Counted from the stretch's first letter, positions 8,666 to 22,151 are shown. The stretch: DNA of 64,000 nt from Pseudomonas cerasi (GCF_900074915.1 NZ_LT222319.1:2167001-2231000), one strand, 5' to 3'. Program-made: numbers and translations. The notes: a model not told the origin generated them from the letters alone.

Positions 8666-8872
8666 CGGGGTTGGCCAGGCAGGCCGATAATTCGTCGCGT
8701 GCCGACAGGCTTTCGCTGCCATGTCGGCTTTCGCTGTTGCGCACCCGCAAATCAGCTGCATTGCGAGCCTCTTGTGGCGCAGTGCTGCGACTCTAGACCT
8801 TTTGCTCCTTTTTGTCGCGATTCCTGCAAATATTTTTTGCATGTGCCCTCGTGCGGTGCGTTCCTGGCTGAT
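8641..8872 (-). ncRNA. candidate small RNA (minus strand)
   Basis: Reading leftward, the region ends in a clear intrinsic terminator (8641-8665) that no annotated minus-strand gene would use. A second perfect 7-bp stem is formed by 8701-8707 and 8722-8728. A-rich single-stranded stretches (such as ACAAAAAGGAGCAAAAGG) lie between. A 67-codon frame (8639-8842) with a GAGGG site 5 bases before its ATG runs through it and encodes a very basic, Cys-rich peptide, so the RNA could be dual-function; equally the frame may be accidental. The 5' end is a guess; I found no convincing promoter. Confidence 0.45.
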
Positions 8873-9151
8873 TTTCCCCGCGCTTATCGATTGTCACGCA
8901 TCGCGATTATTGTCATGCAAAGGCCCGTCGTCCCTGGCGTGGCGGCGTATTACCGCGCTCCGCGTCCAGCAACTGCAGGGCATTCAAGTGAGCACTATCA
9001 TTACCGCGAATGATGGAAGATCTTAGGTTGCAGCGGGCATTATGGGGCCTCGGCATCTTCCTGTTAAAACGCGAATTTTCAGGCGTTTTGTCGAATTGAC
9101 AATCTTGTGGTTATGCCTGATGGTGTGCGTACCCAAATCAAACGGGCGTAT

Positions 9152-9165
9152 GAAATGAGCGTTTG
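9152..9165. promoter_or_regulatory. PsrA-like operator upstream of fadBA
   Basis: GAAAT-GAGC-GTTTG, one base away from the published PsrA pattern (C/G)AAAC-N2-4-GTTT(G/C). It lies about 150 bp before fadB. PsrA is known to repress the fadBA5 operon in P. aeruginosa, and psrA itself is in this window. Confidence 0.55.
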
Positions 9166-9314
9166 GTCGTCAGAGGGCTCTCACAGAATCCCGACTACCA
9201 CGTCGCGGCGGTAAGCGTGTGATTTGGCGTGTTCATCGACGGCGACGTCGTAGCCCCGTCGGACATTGAGGTCCGGCGGGTATTGTTCAGCTTCCATATT
9301 GTGGAGATCAGTTG

Positions 9315-12660
<3,346 letters not shown>

Positions 12661-12677
12661 TTCCCGAGTGTGATGCG

Positions 12678-12710
12678 AGCCGGGGCTTGGTGCCCCGGCT
12701 TTTGTTTTTT
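12678..12710 (+). terminator. Rho-independent terminator of fadBA
   Basis: AGCCGGGGC, loop TTGGT, GCCCCGGCT, then TTTGTTTTTT. Confidence 0.92.
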
Positions 12711-12762
12711 GGAAAAATGGTTTCAGGCAAATTTTCTGGACGTGTTACAAGAGGACCGCGAC

Positions 12763-12999
12763 ATGCAATTGCAGCCAGGGCTCTATCGCCATTACAAGGG
12801 CCCGCACTACCGGGTTTTCAGCGTTGCAAAACATTCCGAAACCGAAGAGGAAGTCGTGTTCTATCAGGCTTTGTACGGCGATTTCGGCATGTGGGTACGT
12901 CCCTTGAGCATGTTTCTGGAGTCGGTCGAGGTTGACGGCGAGCACGTCCCGCGCTTTGCTCTGATTGAGGCTGAACCCAGCCTGTTTTCCCGAACGTGA
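12763..12999 (+). CDS. DUF1653 domain protein
   Basis: A 78-residue protein matching the small DUF1653 family: LQPGLYRHYKGPHYRV at the start, then VVFYQALYGDFGMWVRPLSMFLESV. The function of the family is unknown; the fold is probably a compact beta-rich domain. An AGAGGA site precedes ATG 12763, and I prefer it to an in-frame start at 12670, which would overlap the fadA terminator. The same gene sits between fadA and topA in P. aeruginosa, as far as I recall, so position is conserved. Confidence 0.85.
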   Translation: MQLQPGLYRHYKGPHYRVFSVAKHSETEEEVVFYQALYGDFGMWVRPLSMFLESVEVDGEHVPRFALIEAEPSLFSRT

Positions 13000-13112
13000 G
13001 AGGCGATTGCACAACAGGCTGTGCTTGACCTCACCTTGTAGCCACTATATACAGCGTGGCCTTTACAAGCTCCTCACTGTCTTTCATCTAGTATTCAGGA
13101 ATTTTCTGATCC

Positions 13113-15725
13113 ATGGGCAAATCGCTGGTCATCGTGGAATCCCCGGCTAAGGCCAAGACCATCAACAAGTATTTGGGCAACCAGTACGTGGTGAAGTCGA
13201 GTATCGGCCATATCCGAGACCTGCCCACCAGCGGTTCGGCGAGTGCCGCCAAAGATCCTGCCGCCAATCGTGGCAAGGCCGCTGCGGGCGAAGGCCCGGT
13301 ACTGACGCCGAAAGAAAAGGCGCAACGCCAGCTGGTCTCGCGCATGGGAGTCGATCCGGAACACGGCTGGAAAGCCAAGTACGAGATCCTCCCCGGCAAG
13401 GAAAAGGTCATCGAAGAGCTGCGCAAGCTCGCCAAGGATGCCGACACCATCTATCTCGCGACGGACTTGGACCGCGAAGGGGAAGCCATTGCCTGGCACC
13501 TGCGCGAAGCCATCGGTGGTGATGACAGCCGCTACAAGCGCGTGGTGTTCAACGAGATCACCAAAAAAGCCATCCAGGAGGCGTTTTCCAAGCCAGGCGA
13601 ACTGGACATCGCCCGGGTCAATGCCCAGCAGGCGCGTCGCTTCCTCGACCGCGTCGTCGGCTACATGGTTTCCCCACTGCTCTGGCAGAAAGTTGCCCGT
13701 GGCTTGTCCGCCGGGCGTGTGCAGTCGGTTGCGGTGAAGCTGGTGGTCGAGCGCGAGCGTGAAATCCGCGCGTTCAACCCTGAAGAATACTGGGAGATCC
13801 ACGCCGATCTGGGCACCGCCAAGGGCGCCAACGTGCGTTTCGAAGTAGCGCGTGAAAACGGCGAAGCGTTCAAACCGCTCAATGAAACCCAGGCCATGGC
13901 CGCTCTTGAAAAGCTCAAGGCGTCCAGCTACAGCATCGTCAAGCGTGAAGACAAGCCGACCAGCAGCAAGCCATCGGCGCCGTTCATCACCTCGACCCTG
14001 CAGCAGGCGGCGAGCAACCGTCTGGGTTTCGGCGTAAAGAAGACCATGATGATGGCCCAGCGCTTGTACGAAGCGGGCTACATCACTTACATGCGTACCG
14101 ACTCGACCAACCTGTCGGCTGACGCAGTCAGCATGGCGCGTGACTACATCCAGACCGAATTCGGCAAGAAGTACCTGCCGGAGTCGCCCAACGTCTACAG
14201 CAGCAAGGAAGGCGCGCAAGAGGCTCACGAAGCGATTCGACCTTCCGACGTCAACACTCACCCGAGCAAACTGACCGGGATGGAGCGTGACGCCGAGCGT
14301 CTTTACGAGTTGATCTGGCGCCAGTTCGTGGCCTGCCAGATGCTGCCTGCGCAATACCTGTCGACCACCGTCACGGTCGCCGCCAGCGATTTCGAGCTGC
14401 GCGCCAAGGGCCGCATCCTGAAATTCGATGGTTATACCCGTGCGCTGCCGCAGATGGCCAAGCCGGGCGATGACGATGTTTTGCCGGACATGGCACAGGG
14501 CGAAACCCTGAAGCTGAACAAGCTCGATCCAAGCCAGCACTTCACCAAGCCGCCTGCGCGTTACTCGGAAGCGAGTCTGGTCAAGGAGATGGAAAAGCGG
14601 GGCATTGGTCGCCCGTCGACCTACGCAGCGATCATCTCGACCATCCAGGACCGTGGCTACGTGGCGTTGCATAACCGCCGCTTCTACTCGGAAAAGATGG
14701 GCGACATCGTCACCGGACGTCTGTCCGAAAGCTTTTCCAACCTGATGGACTATGGCTTTACCGCCGGGATGGAAGAAAACCTCGACGACGTGGCTCAGGG
14801 GGAGCGCGACTGGAAAAACGTGCTGGACGAGTTCTACGGTGATTTCCGTAAAAAGCTCGACGTGGCCGAGGCCGCTGATGGCGGCATGCGCGCCAACCAG
14901 CCGGTGATGACTGACATCCCGTGCAAAGTGTGCGGCCGTCCGATGCAGATCCGTACAGCCTCGACGGGCGTTTTCCTGGGTTGCTCCGGCTACAGCCTGC
15001 CACCCAAGGAACGCTGCAAGGCGACCGTCAATCTGACTCCCGGCGACGAAATTGCCGACGATGACGAGGGTGAGTCCGAATCACGGGTTCTGCGCGGCAA
15101 GCATCGCTGCCCGATCTGCAGCACGGCGATGGACGCCTACCTGCTGGACGAGAAGCACAAGCTGCATATTTGCGGCAACAACCCTGATTGCACTGGTTAC
15201 GAGATCGAGGAAGGCACTTACCGTATCAAAGGCTATGAAGGTCCGAGCCTGGAATGTGACAAGTGTGGCAGCGAGATGCAGCTCAAGACCGGCCGTTTCG
15301 GCAAGTTCTTCGGCTGCACCAACCCGGACTGCAAGAACACCCGCAAACTGCTGAAAAGCGGTGACGCAGCGCCGCCGAAGATGGACCCGGTGAAGATGCC
15401 GGAGCTCAAGTGCGACAAGGTTGACGATACCTACATACTGCGTGATGGCGCTTCGGGCCTGTTCCTGGCCGCCAGCCAGTTCCCGAAGAATCGCGAAACC
15501 CGCGCACCGTTGGTCATCGAAATCGCCCCGCACAAGGACGAAATCGATCCCAAGTATCACTTCCTTTGCGAAGCGCCGAAGAAGGATCCGGACGGTCGTC
15601 CAGCAGTGATCCGCTACAGTCGCAAGACCAAAGAGCAATACGTCCAGACCGAAGTAGAGGGCAAGCCTACCGGCTGGCGTGCGTTCTACGACGGCAGCGC
15701 CTGGAAGGTTGAAGACAAGCGTTGA
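13113..15725 (+). CDS. topA: DNA topoisomerase I
   Basis: An 870-residue type IA topoisomerase that relaxes negative supercoils. The TOPRIM domain begins [15 protein letters not shown] and has the acidic triad in [17 protein letters not shown]. The catalytic Tyr326 lies in [10 protein letters not shown]. The C-terminal third has three four-Cys zinc ribbons (C-K-V-C-G-R from about residue 607, C-P-I-C-S-T, C-D-K-C-G-S), followed by a further C-terminal domain typical of pseudomonads. Length and domain order agree with Pseudomonas TopA. Monocistronic or read with the small genes downstream. Confidence 0.97.
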   Translation: MGKSLVIVESPAKAKTINKYLGNQYVVKSSIGHIRDLPTSGSASAAKDPAANRGKAAAGEGPVLTPKEKAQRQLVSRMGVDPEHGWKAKYEILPGKEKVIEELRKLAKDADTIYLATDLDREGEAIAWHLREAIGGDDSRYKRVVFNEITKKAIQEAFSKPGELDIARVNAQQARRFLDRVVGYMVSPLLWQKVARGLSAGRVQSVAVKLVVEREREIRAFNPEEYWEIHADLGTAKGANVRFEVARENGEAFKPLNETQAMAALEKLKASSYSIVKREDKPTSSKPSAPFITSTLQQAASNRLGFGVKKTMMMAQRLYEAGYITYMRTDSTNLSADAVSMARDYIQTEFGKKYLPESPNVYSSKEGAQEAHEAIRPSDVNTHPSKLTGMERDAERLYELIWRQFVACQMLPAQYLSTTVTVAASDFELRAKGRILKFDGYTRALPQMAKPGDDDVLPDMAQGETLKLNKLDPSQHFTKPPARYSEASLVKEMEKRGIGRPSTYAAIISTIQDRGYVALHNRRFYSEKMGDIVTGRLSESFSNLMDYGFTAGMEENLDDVAQGERDWKNVLDEFYGDFRKKLDVAEAADGGMRANQPVMTDIPCKVCGRPMQIRTASTGVFLGCSGYSLPPKERCKATVNLTPGDEIADDDEGESESRVLRGKHRCPICSTAMDAYLLDEKHKLHICGNNPDCTGYEIEEGTYRIKGYEGPSLECDKCGSEMQLKTGRFGKFFGCTNPDCKNTRKLLKSGDAAPPKMDPVKMPELKCDKVDDTYILRDGASGLFLAASQFPKNRETRAPLVIEIAPHKDEIDPKYHFLCEAPKKDPDGRPAVIRYSRKTKEQYVQTEVEGKPTGWRAFYDGSAWKVEDKR

Positions 15726-15848
15726 TCGCAAGCGCGCGGCTCAAGAGGGCCGGGCGCTGTTTTCGATAGGCATCAGCCTGTTTCGCCGGCCTGTCCAGGC
15801 GCCGCAGGCTATGCTGTTCTCTATCCCATCGTTGTGGAGAGTGTCGCC

Positions 15849-16370
15849 ATGGCCCATGAGCTCTATACCCGTACCAACCAGAAAATCTATTTCGCGGGGC
15901 TCTCGCTCGAGGCGTTGGGCAGGGCGGAGAAGGGGCAGGCGGTGAACTCTCCTGCGTTGTTGCAGGCAGAGCGCGAGTCCGCGCTGTTTCATCTGTACGG
16001 TGCGCTGCTGGGCCTGTGCCACGAGATCGCAGGCTACTACCGTCTGCCACAAGCCGGCACGCGTCGTGCGGAAGAATTGTTGACGCAGGAAGTGTTGGAC
16101 GCCATCGCCATCCCCGAAATGGCCGAGCTGGTAGAGCTTGCCCAGAATCGCCAGACATGGCTTGCGCAACTGCTGTCGGCCTATAACGCGTTATATGAGC
16201 CGCCTCGTGCGCCGAAAAAGCTCAAGGGTGATGTCACGCAGCCGATGATACAGGCAGTGAACCTGGACGCCGAGCCGGAGTCTGAACTCTCACGTGAAGA
16301 GCTTGAAAATTGGCGTCAACAACTCAAAGGGTTGGCCATCCGTTTTCGTGAAGGCCTGAGCGAATGCTGA
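15849..16370 (+). CDS. conserved hypothetical protein (DUF6586-like)
   Basis: A 173-residue helical protein without signal peptide or membrane segment, opening ELYTRTNQKIYFAGLSLEALGRA. It resembles the pseudomonad-restricted proteins found between topA and sulA/lexA; I recall the family being labelled DUF6586 but cannot verify it here. Function unknown. The ATG at 15849 follows GGAGA (15836-15840); a GTG at 15834 is in frame but would overlap that site. The next small gene starts 64 bp on, so the two may be co-transcribed. Confidence 0.8.
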   Translation: MAHELYTRTNQKIYFAGLSLEALGRAEKGQAVNSPALLQAERESALFHLYGALLGLCHEIAGYYRLPQAGTRRAEELLTQEVLDAIAIPEMAELVELAQNRQTWLAQLLSAYNALYEPPRAPKKLKGDVTQPMIQAVNLDAEPESELSREELENWRQQLKGLAIRFREGLSEC

Positions 16371-16434
16371 AAACCAATGAAGTAAGGGCTGGCAGGCTGT
16401 TACAATGCCGGCTTATCGCGGAGTAACTGTACCA

Positions 16435-16668
16435 ATGCCTACCTCTTTCCTGGAAATTGTCGAACTACCTGACGGACGTATAGAGCTGCGTCGTGCCGAT
16501 GACGAGGGTTCCCTGGTAACGCTTGATTTCTCTGCGGATGCCAAAGCGTTCATGCAAGGTCAGCATGTCGAAGTCGCCAAAGCCATGTTGAGTGTGGGTG
16601 TGCAGATGGCTGGCCGCCTGGCTGAAGGCGAAATCGAAAAGGATGATGTGCCTCACGTTCTGCACTGA
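16435..16668 (+). CDS. conserved hypothetical protein
   Basis: A 77-residue acidic protein (SFLEIVELPDGRIELRRADDEG at the start; AEGEIEKDDVPHVLH at the end), with a central helix containing VEVAKAMLSVGVQMAGRLA. No domain recognised. Its place between topA and sulA is shared with other pseudomonads. I chose ATG 16435, with a GGAG about 12 bases upstream, over the in-frame ATG at 16405, which has no ribosome site. It is convergent with sulA, whose stop is 15 bp away; the gap contains a short CTGGGC-CTCA-GCCCAG stem. Confidence 0.75.
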   Translation: MPTSFLEIVELPDGRIELRRADDEGSLVTLDFSADAKAFMQGQHVEVAKAMLSVGVQMAGRLAEGEIEKDDVPHVLH

Positions 16669-16682
16669 TCGACGACTGGGCC

Positions 16683-17153
16683 TCAGCCCAGCCGGATGTT
16701 CAGGCTCTGTGCTTCCCCGATTTTTGCTGCACTGATCAATTGCTGACGCGCTATGGCGCCCAGCGGGTTGATCCAGCTCACCACCGTATGACTACGGCCC
16801 AGTCGAAGTGCTTCGCGCGTCAGCTCCAGTACGCTTTGCGTGCCGCGTGGCTGCAGCAGAAGAATTCGCTCCCTGTTGAGCCCCGCATCGCGCAGCCATG
16901 TCTGGGTAAGGCTGGATGGCGGTGCGATCAGCGTCAGCCAGCGCGCATCCAGTTCCTCGCTCAATTCCCGAAGGATGGGTGCAAGAAGGTTGAGGCAGTT
17001 CCCGGCAGCGCCACGCAATGACAGTTCACTGAAGGGCTCTGGGTCGTTGCCCCACGGCGTTTCGACTGCATCTGTGAGCAGAGGGGCGATGGGCTGGGCC
17101 AGAAACGCCTCGAACAGCGGCAATTGCGAATGCGGTGCTTGATGGAACTGCAT
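16683..17153 (-). CDS. sulA: SOS cell division inhibitor SulA
   Basis: A 156-residue protein of the SulA family, which binds FtsZ and blocks septum formation during the SOS response. The family's recA-like core is visible around LNLLAPILRELSEELDARWLTLIAPP and LELTREALRLGRSHTVVSWI. It begins 9 bp after the lexA stop with a GGAG site, so lexA-sulA is an operon under the two SOS boxes before lexA. This gene arrangement is the usual one in Pseudomonas, in contrast to the separate sulA of E. coli. Confidence 0.9.
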   Translation of the reverse strand: MQFHQAPHSQLPLFEAFLAQPIAPLLTDAVETPWGNDPEPFSELSLRGAAGNCLNLLAPILRELSEELDARWLTLIAPPSSLTQTWLRDAGLNRERILLLQPRGTQSVLELTREALRLGRSHTVVSWINPLGAIARQQLISAAKIGEAQSLNIRLG

Positions 17154-17162
17154 AACGTCTCC

Positions 17163-17771
17163 TTAGCGGCGAATGACGCCGACGCTTAAACCTTCGATCA
17201 CCAGTTCCTGATCCTTGAGATCGACCTCGATGGGTGCGAAATCAGGGTTTTCCGCCAGCAGCCAGACCTTGCTACCTTCGCGCTTGAAGCGCTTGACGGT
17301 CACTTCATCGCCGATCCGGGCAACCACGATCTGGCCGTTGCGGGCCTCGCGCGTGGTGTGCACGGCGAGCAGATCGCCATCCAGAATGCCGACGTCCTTC
17401 ATGCTCATGCCGTGAACGCGCAACAGGTAGTTGGCGCTCGGGTGGAAGAAGGACGGGTTGATGTTGCAGGACTCTTCGATGTGTTGCTGAGCCAGGATCG
17501 GTGCACCTGCTGCGACGCGGCCGATGACCGGCAGGCTGCTGTCATCGGGCCGCGCTTCGAAGCCGGGAATTCGAATGCCGCGTGAAGCACCCGGAGTCAT
17601 TTCGATGGCGCCCTTACGGGCCAGGGCCTTGAGGTGCTCTTCCGCCGCGTTGGGCGATTTGAAGCCCAGCTCCTGAGCGATTTCCGCACGTGTCGGCGGG
17701 AACCCGTTGTCTTCCAGGCAGCGTTTGATGAAACCCAGGATTTCAGCCTGGCGTGGCGTCAGTTTGATCAT
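17163..17771 (-). CDS. lexA: LexA repressor
   Basis: A 202-residue SOS repressor, the same length as in E. coli. The N-terminal winged helix (about 1-65) contains the recognition segment [16 protein letters not shown]. The self-cleavage bond is Ala88-Gly89 in VAAGAPI, and the catalytic dyad is Ser123 (HGMSMKD) and Lys160 (DEVTVKRF). RecA filaments stimulate cleavage after DNA damage. Two SOS boxes upstream show autoregulation, and sulA is co-transcribed. It is divergent from psrA. Confidence 0.98.
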   Translation of the reverse strand: MIKLTPRQAEILGFIKRCLEDNGFPPTRAEIAQELGFKSPNAAEEHLKALARKGAIEMTPGASRGIRIPGFEARPDDSSLPVIGRVAAGAPILAQQHIEESCNINPSFFHPSANYLLRVHGMSMKDVGILDGDLLAVHTTREARNGQIVVARIGDEVTVKRFKREGSKVWLLAENPDFAPIEVDLKDQELVIEGLSVGVIRR

Positions 17772-17781
17772 GAGGGGCGCT

Positions 17782-17797
17782 CTGGCTTTTTATACAG
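17782..17797. promoter_or_regulatory. SOS box (LexA site), proximal
   Basis: On the minus strand CTGTATAAAAAGCCAG fits CTG-N10-CAG. It lies 10 bp before the lexA start codon, downstream of the -10 element. Confidence 0.85.
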
Positions 17798-17800
17798 TGA

Positions 17801-17816
17801 CTGGGATTATATACAG
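17801..17816. promoter_or_regulatory. SOS box (LexA site), distal
   Basis: On the minus strand CTGTATATAATCCCAG fits CTG-N10-CAG and contains the -10 element TATAAT, so binding should exclude RNA polymerase. It is 3 bp from the proximal box. Confidence 0.93.
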
Positions 17817-17833
17817 TGAAGGCGCGTTGGCAA
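17806..17833 (-). promoter_or_regulatory. lexA-sulA promoter
   Basis: TTGCCA (17828-17833), 16-base spacer, TATAAT (17806-17811), read on the minus strand. The -10 is a perfect match and lies inside the distal SOS box. Confidence 0.8.
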
Positions 17834-17968
17834 TCATCCATTTCATTTTCGCCGCCAGGCGGTGGTCAACCCGCGTAGCGCTTCTCGTCCAAAACCTCGG
17901 CAACACCTGCGTTTTGTCATTTAACATCCATTACCGTGACTGTTCGGCCACAAAATGAACGGCCCGGC

Positions 17969-17998
17969 TTGACAACCGAGGCGTTTGATACGTATGTT
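17969..17998 (+). promoter_or_regulatory. psrA promoter
   Basis: TTGACA (17969-17974), 18-base spacer, TATGTT (17993-17998). The PsrA operator directly follows the -10, so the protein would block its own transcription. Confidence 0.6.
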
Positions 17999-17999
17999 T

Positions 18000-18013
18000 C
18001 AAACGTTCGTTTG
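18000..18013. promoter_or_regulatory. PsrA operator, autoregulatory
   Basis: CAAAC-GTTC-GTTTG matches the published PsrA pattern (C/G)AAAC-N2-4-GTTT(G/C) exactly. It lies at the expected transcription start of psrA. Confidence 0.8.
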
Positions 18014-18027
18014 TTAGGCAGAGAGCC

Positions 18028-18744
18028 ATGGCCCAGTCGGAAACCGTTGAACGCATTCTTGATGCTGCCGAGCAGCTGTTTGCAGAGAAAGGCTTTGCCG
18101 AAACGTCCTTGCGCCTTATCACCAGCAAGGCGTCGGTCAATCTGGCAGCAGTAAACTATCACTTCGGCTCGAAGAAGGCGTTGATCCAGGCCGTGTTCTC
18201 GCGTTTTCTGGGACCCTTCTGCATCAGTCTCGATCGCGAACTGGAACGTCGCCAGGCAAAGCCCGAGCACAAGCCAAGCCTTGAGGAACTGCTGGAGATT
18301 CTCGTCGAGCAGGCGCTTGTGGTGCAGCCACGCAGCGGTAACGACCTGTCGATCTTCATGCGCCTGCTGGGGCTTGCCTTCAGTCAGAGCCAGGGCCACC
18401 TGCGCCGCTACCTCGAAGACATGTATGGCAAGGTGTTCCGTCGCTACATGACGCTGGTCAACGAAGCGGCCCCGCGCATTCCGCCCATCGAGCTGTTCTG
18501 GCGCGTGCACTTCATGCTCGGTGCTGCCGCGTTCAGCATGTCCGGCATCAAGGCCCTGCGCGCCATTGCCGAGACCGATTTCGGCGTCAATACCTCCATC
18601 GAGCAGGTCATGCGCCTGATGGTGCCGTTTCTGGCCGCCGGCATGCGCGCCGACACTGGCGTCAGCGACCCGGCAATGATCGCCGCTCAGCTCAGGCCGC
18701 GTACCAAGAGCAGCACCGGCACACCAGCGGTCGCCAAGGCCTGA
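18028..18744 (+). CDS. psrA: TetR-family regulator PsrA
   Basis: A 238-residue TetR-type protein. The N-terminal helix-turn-helix reads ILDAAEQLFAEKGFAETSLRLITSKASVNLAAVNYHFGSKKAL; the C-terminal domain binds the ligand. PsrA senses long-chain fatty acids, represses itself and fadBA5, and activates rpoS in pseudomonads. The identity is supported by position (between lexA and nagZ), by an exact operator before the gene, and by a near-match before fadBA in this window. A GAGAGCC site precedes the ATG. Confidence 0.93.
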   Translation: MAQSETVERILDAAEQLFAEKGFAETSLRLITSKASVNLAAVNYHFGSKKALIQAVFSRFLGPFCISLDRELERRQAKPEHKPSLEELLEILVEQALVVQPRSGNDLSIFMRLLGLAFSQSQGHLRRYLEDMYGKVFRRYMTLVNEAAPRIPPIELFWRVHFMLGAAAFSMSGIKALRAIAETDFGVNTSIEQVMRLMVPFLAAGMRADTGVSDPAMIAAQLRPRTKSSTGTPAVAKA

Positions 18745-18858
18745 AGCCTATGCCCTTGCCCTGAATCAAGCTGCACCGGCGTGTCGGATTGCGTCGGGCT
18801 TCAGGATCAAGCACCATGCCCGGATTGTGAACGAGCACTTGTGTGTAAGGGTTTTTCT

Positions 18859-19869
18859 ATGAGTTCTGGCCTGCAAGGCTCCCTGATGGTCGATGTCGCC
18901 GGCACCTGGCTGACCAGCGAAGACCGTCAGTTTTTGCGTCAGCCCGAAGTGGGCGGTTTGATCATCTTTGCCCGAAACATCGAGCATCCCCGTCAGGTTC
19001 GTGAGCTGAGCGCCGCAATTCGGGCCGTGCGCCCGGACCTGCTGCTGGCCGTCGACCAGGAGGGTGGCAGGGTGCAGCGCCTGCGTGAGGGGTTCGTACG
19101 CTTGCCGCCAATGCGTGCCATTGCCGACAAGCCTGATGCCGAGCTTCTGGCTGAACACTGCGGCTGGCTGATGGCGACCGAAGTGCTGGCGGTCGGACTG
19201 GACCTGAGCTTCGCCCCGGTGCTGGACCTCGACTACCAGCGCAGCGCCGTGGTCGGCACGCGTTCGTTCGAAGGCGATCCGCAGCGCGCGGCGTTGCTGG
19301 CAGGGGCGTTCATTCGTGGGATGAACGCTGCAGGCATGGCTGCCACCGGCAAGCATTTTCCCGGCCACGGCTGGGCTGAAGCCGATTCTCATGTGGCTAT
19401 TCCGAATGACGAGCGCAGCCTCGAAGAGATCCGCGCCAGTGATCTGGTGCCGTTTGCACGTCTGAGTCAGCAACTGGCTGCAGTGATGCCGGCGCATGTC
19501 ATCTACCCGAAAGTCGATTCGCAGCCCGCAGGCTTTTCAAGGCGCTGGTTGCAGGACATTTTGCGCGACGAACTGCAATTTGACGGTGTTATTTTCAGTG
19601 ACGACCTGTCGATGGCCGGCGCTCATGTGGTCGGGGATGCGGCGAGCCGTATCGAAGCGGCGCTGACAGCCGGATGCGACATGGGCCTGGTGTGCAACGA
19701 CCGGGCGGCCGCCGAGCTTGCGCTGGGCGCTGCGCAGCGTCTGAAGGTCAAGCCTTCGCCACGTATCGCGCGCATGCGCGGTCAGGCATCGGCCAGTACC
19801 GACTATCGGCAACACCCGCGCTGGCAGACCGCGCTCCAGGCTCTGCGCGCTGCTCAACTGATCGATTAA
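18859..19869 (+). CDS. nagZ: beta-N-acetylhexosaminidase NagZ
   Basis: A 336-residue cytoplasmic family-3 glycoside hydrolase that removes GlcNAc from anhydromuropeptides in peptidoglycan recycling. Visible motifs: VDQEGGRVQRLR, the family hallmark KHFPGHG with the following ADSH loop, and FSDDLSMAG with the nucleophile Asp248. The product, a 1,6-anhydroMurNAc-peptide, is the AmpR signal that induces AmpC beta-lactamase in related species. ATG 18859 gives the usual length and has a TAAGGG site; an in-frame extension to 18781 lacks one. The next gene starts 9 bp later. Confidence 0.95.
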   Translation: MSSGLQGSLMVDVAGTWLTSEDRQFLRQPEVGGLIIFARNIEHPRQVRELSAAIRAVRPDLLLAVDQEGGRVQRLREGFVRLPPMRAIADKPDAELLAEHCGWLMATEVLAVGLDLSFAPVLDLDYQRSAVVGTRSFEGDPQRAALLAGAFIRGMNAAGMAATGKHFPGHGWAEADSHVAIPNDERSLEEIRASDLVPFARLSQQLAAVMPAHVIYPKVDSQPAGFSRRWLQDILRDELQFDGVIFSDDLSMAGAHVVGDAASRIEAALTAGCDMGLVCNDRAAAELALGAAQRLKVKPSPRIARMRGQASASTDYRQHPRWQTALQALRAAQLID

Positions 19870-20619
<750 letters not shown>

Positions 20620-20620
20620 G

Positions 20621-21160
20621 TTACAGCATGCGCTTGAGGGTATTATCCTTGCGCACCAGGTGGTGCCAGAGCGCAGCGATCACATGCAGACCGATGACAT
20701 AGTAGAAGATCGAGCCCAGCAGTTTGTGCACGTCTTCGAACGTCTCGGCCAGGTGGTCCGAGGTGGCCAGCGGCCAGGGAATCTGCAGATCGGTGAGGGG
20801 AATGGGCAGTGCGCCTTTTTCCACCATCACTGTCAGCAGGCCCAGTAACGGCTGGGCAAACAGGAACGCATACAGCGCGTAATGGGTCAGGGTTGCGACG
20901 ATGCGCAACGCCCCTTCAAGCGGCGGTGTGATCCCGGGCGGACGATGACGTCGACGCTCGGCGACACGGAAAAACGCCATGATCAGAATCAGAATGCCGA
21001 CCCAGTAGTGGCTCTGCACGACCAGCAAGCGGTATTCCGAGCCCTTGCTGAACTGGGTGCGGCTCAGAATCAGTGTGTACGCCAGCACGATCAGAATGGC
21101 CATGGCCCAGTGCAGCCATCTGGCTCGGGCGGTGTAGCGTTGAGAAGTCGATGCATCCAC
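20621..21160 (-). CDS. cytochrome b561 family protein
   Basis: A 179-residue inner-membrane protein with four predicted membrane helices (about 14-33, 49-64, 87-110, 145-165). Conserved His residues for two b-type haems appear in ARWLHWAMA, VVQSHYWVG, THYALY and HVIAALWHH. It belongs to the bacterial cytochrome b561 (CybB) group, which oxidises quinol and has been linked to superoxide handling. The start is a GTG at 21160 with AAGGAA upstream; no in-frame ATG is nearby. It is convergent with the phosphorylase gene, 1 bp apart. Confidence 0.9.
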   Translation of the reverse strand: MDASTSQRYTARARWLHWAMAILIVLAYTLILSRTQFSKGSEYRLLVVQSHYWVGILILIMAFFRVAERRRHRPPGITPPLEGALRIVATLTHYALYAFLFAQPLLGLLTVMVEKGALPIPLTDLQIPWPLATSDHLAETFEDVHKLLGSIFYYVIGLHVIAALWHHLVRKDNTLKRML

Positions 21161-21365
21161 GGTTTGATTCCTTGTCTCTTTTTTTGCAGGACTGATAGAC
21201 AGCTTAGGCTGTCTATCAGGCGCCTGCGTTTCATGTTGGCCTGATTTTTTTCACGTGTATCTCTGCGCCACTGCATATGGCAAATACACAGCACGTGAGA
21301 TACGCGACGGAACCTGTGCTCACGGGTGGCTTCATATGCCGTGAATATTCACACGGGAGCAAGTC

Positions 21366-22151
21366 TTGACCAGTGCCAATCCGCCTGTCGGCCCAGCGAC
21401 ACCTGTGTCCGCCAGTGTTTCATTGAATGTACTGACCATGAACATGCACATGGGCTTTGGCATTTTCAATCGCCGCTTCATTCTGCCCGAGCTGCGTGAA
21501 GCTGTGCGCACTGTATCGGCCGATATCGTGTTTCTTCAGGAAGTGCACGGCGAACACCAGAGCCACGCGCGCAGGGTCAAGGACTGGCCGACGATTTCGC
21601 AGTACGAGTTTCTGGCCGACAGCATGTGGAGTGATTTTGCCTACGGCCGCAACGCGGTGTATCCGGACGGCGATCATGGCAACGCGTTGCTGTCCAAATA
21701 CCCGATCATCCAGCATGAAAACCTCGACATTTCCATTCATGGCACCGAGCAGCGCGGCTTGTTGCACTGCATTCTCGAGGTGCCACACGCGGGCCGGGTG
21801 CATGCGGTCTGTGTGCACCTGGGACTGCGTGAAAGCCATCGACGTCAGCAGCTCAAACTGCTTAACGAGCTGATGGCGCGTATTCCCGAAGGCGAGCCGG
21901 TGATCGTTGCCGGTGACTTCAATGACTGGCGCCAACGCGCCGATGCGTCGCTGCAGGGCAGCGGGCTGCACGAGGTTTTCGTAGAGCGCTTCGGGGCGCC
22001 GGCGAAAAGCTTTCCTGCCCGTTGGCCATTACTCCGGCTGGACCGGATCTATGTGCGCAATGCAACGTCCCACCGGCCGAAAGTGTTGTCCAGCCGACCG
22101 TGGTCCCACCTTTCCGATCATGCACCGCTGGCGGTGGAGTTGACCTTATGA
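21366..22151 (+). CDS. ybhP: endonuclease/exonuclease/phosphatase family protein, YbhP-like
   Basis: A 261-residue EEP-fold enzyme. Conserved pieces: [20 protein letters not shown] (metal-binding Glu), [10 protein letters not shown] and the C-terminal [11 protein letters not shown] with the catalytic Asp-His. Substrate unknown; EEP members hydrolyse phosphodiesters of nucleic acids or phospholipids. The start is a TTG at 21366 with GGGAGC 7-8 bases upstream; an in-frame ATG at 21426 has no ribosome site. Its stop overlaps the clsB start (ATGA), and the order ybhP-clsB-ybhN is the same as in E. coli, suggesting a role in membrane lipid metabolism. Confidence 0.88.
   Translation: MTSANPPVGPATPVSASVSLNVLTMNMHMGFGIFNRRFILPELREAVRTVSADIVFLQEVHGEHQSHARRVKDWPTISQYEFLADSMWSDFAYGRNAVYPDGDHGNALLSKYPIIQHENLDISIHGTEQRGLLHCILEVPHAGRVHAVCVHLGLRESHRRQQLKLLNELMARIPEGEPVIVAGDFNDWRQRADASLQGSGLHEVFVERFGAPAKSFPARWPLLRLDRIYVRNATSHRPKVLSSRPWSHLSDHAPLAVELTL

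Larger units (their letters stand above)
8623..9314. other. 690-bp gene-poor region before fadB
   Basis: No convincing plus-strand gene. It holds a candidate minus-strand RNA ending at 8641, a PsrA-like operator at 9152-9165 and the long leader of fadB. A TTGACA at 9096-9101 could be a -35 element, but the hexamer 17 bases on is a poor -10. Confidence 0.5.

Noticed and set aside
13095..14672. 525-codon minus-strand frame opposite topA
   Set aside because: Same reason: shadow of a conserved gene with strong third-position GC.
15730..15765. Hairpin after topA
   Set aside because: The stem is imperfect and the T-tract short; not convincing.
16676..16691. CTGGGC-CTCA-GCCCAG hairpin as terminator between the hypothetical gene and sulA
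   Set aside because: Only six base pairs and no T-run; it overlaps the sulA stop codon and could be chance.
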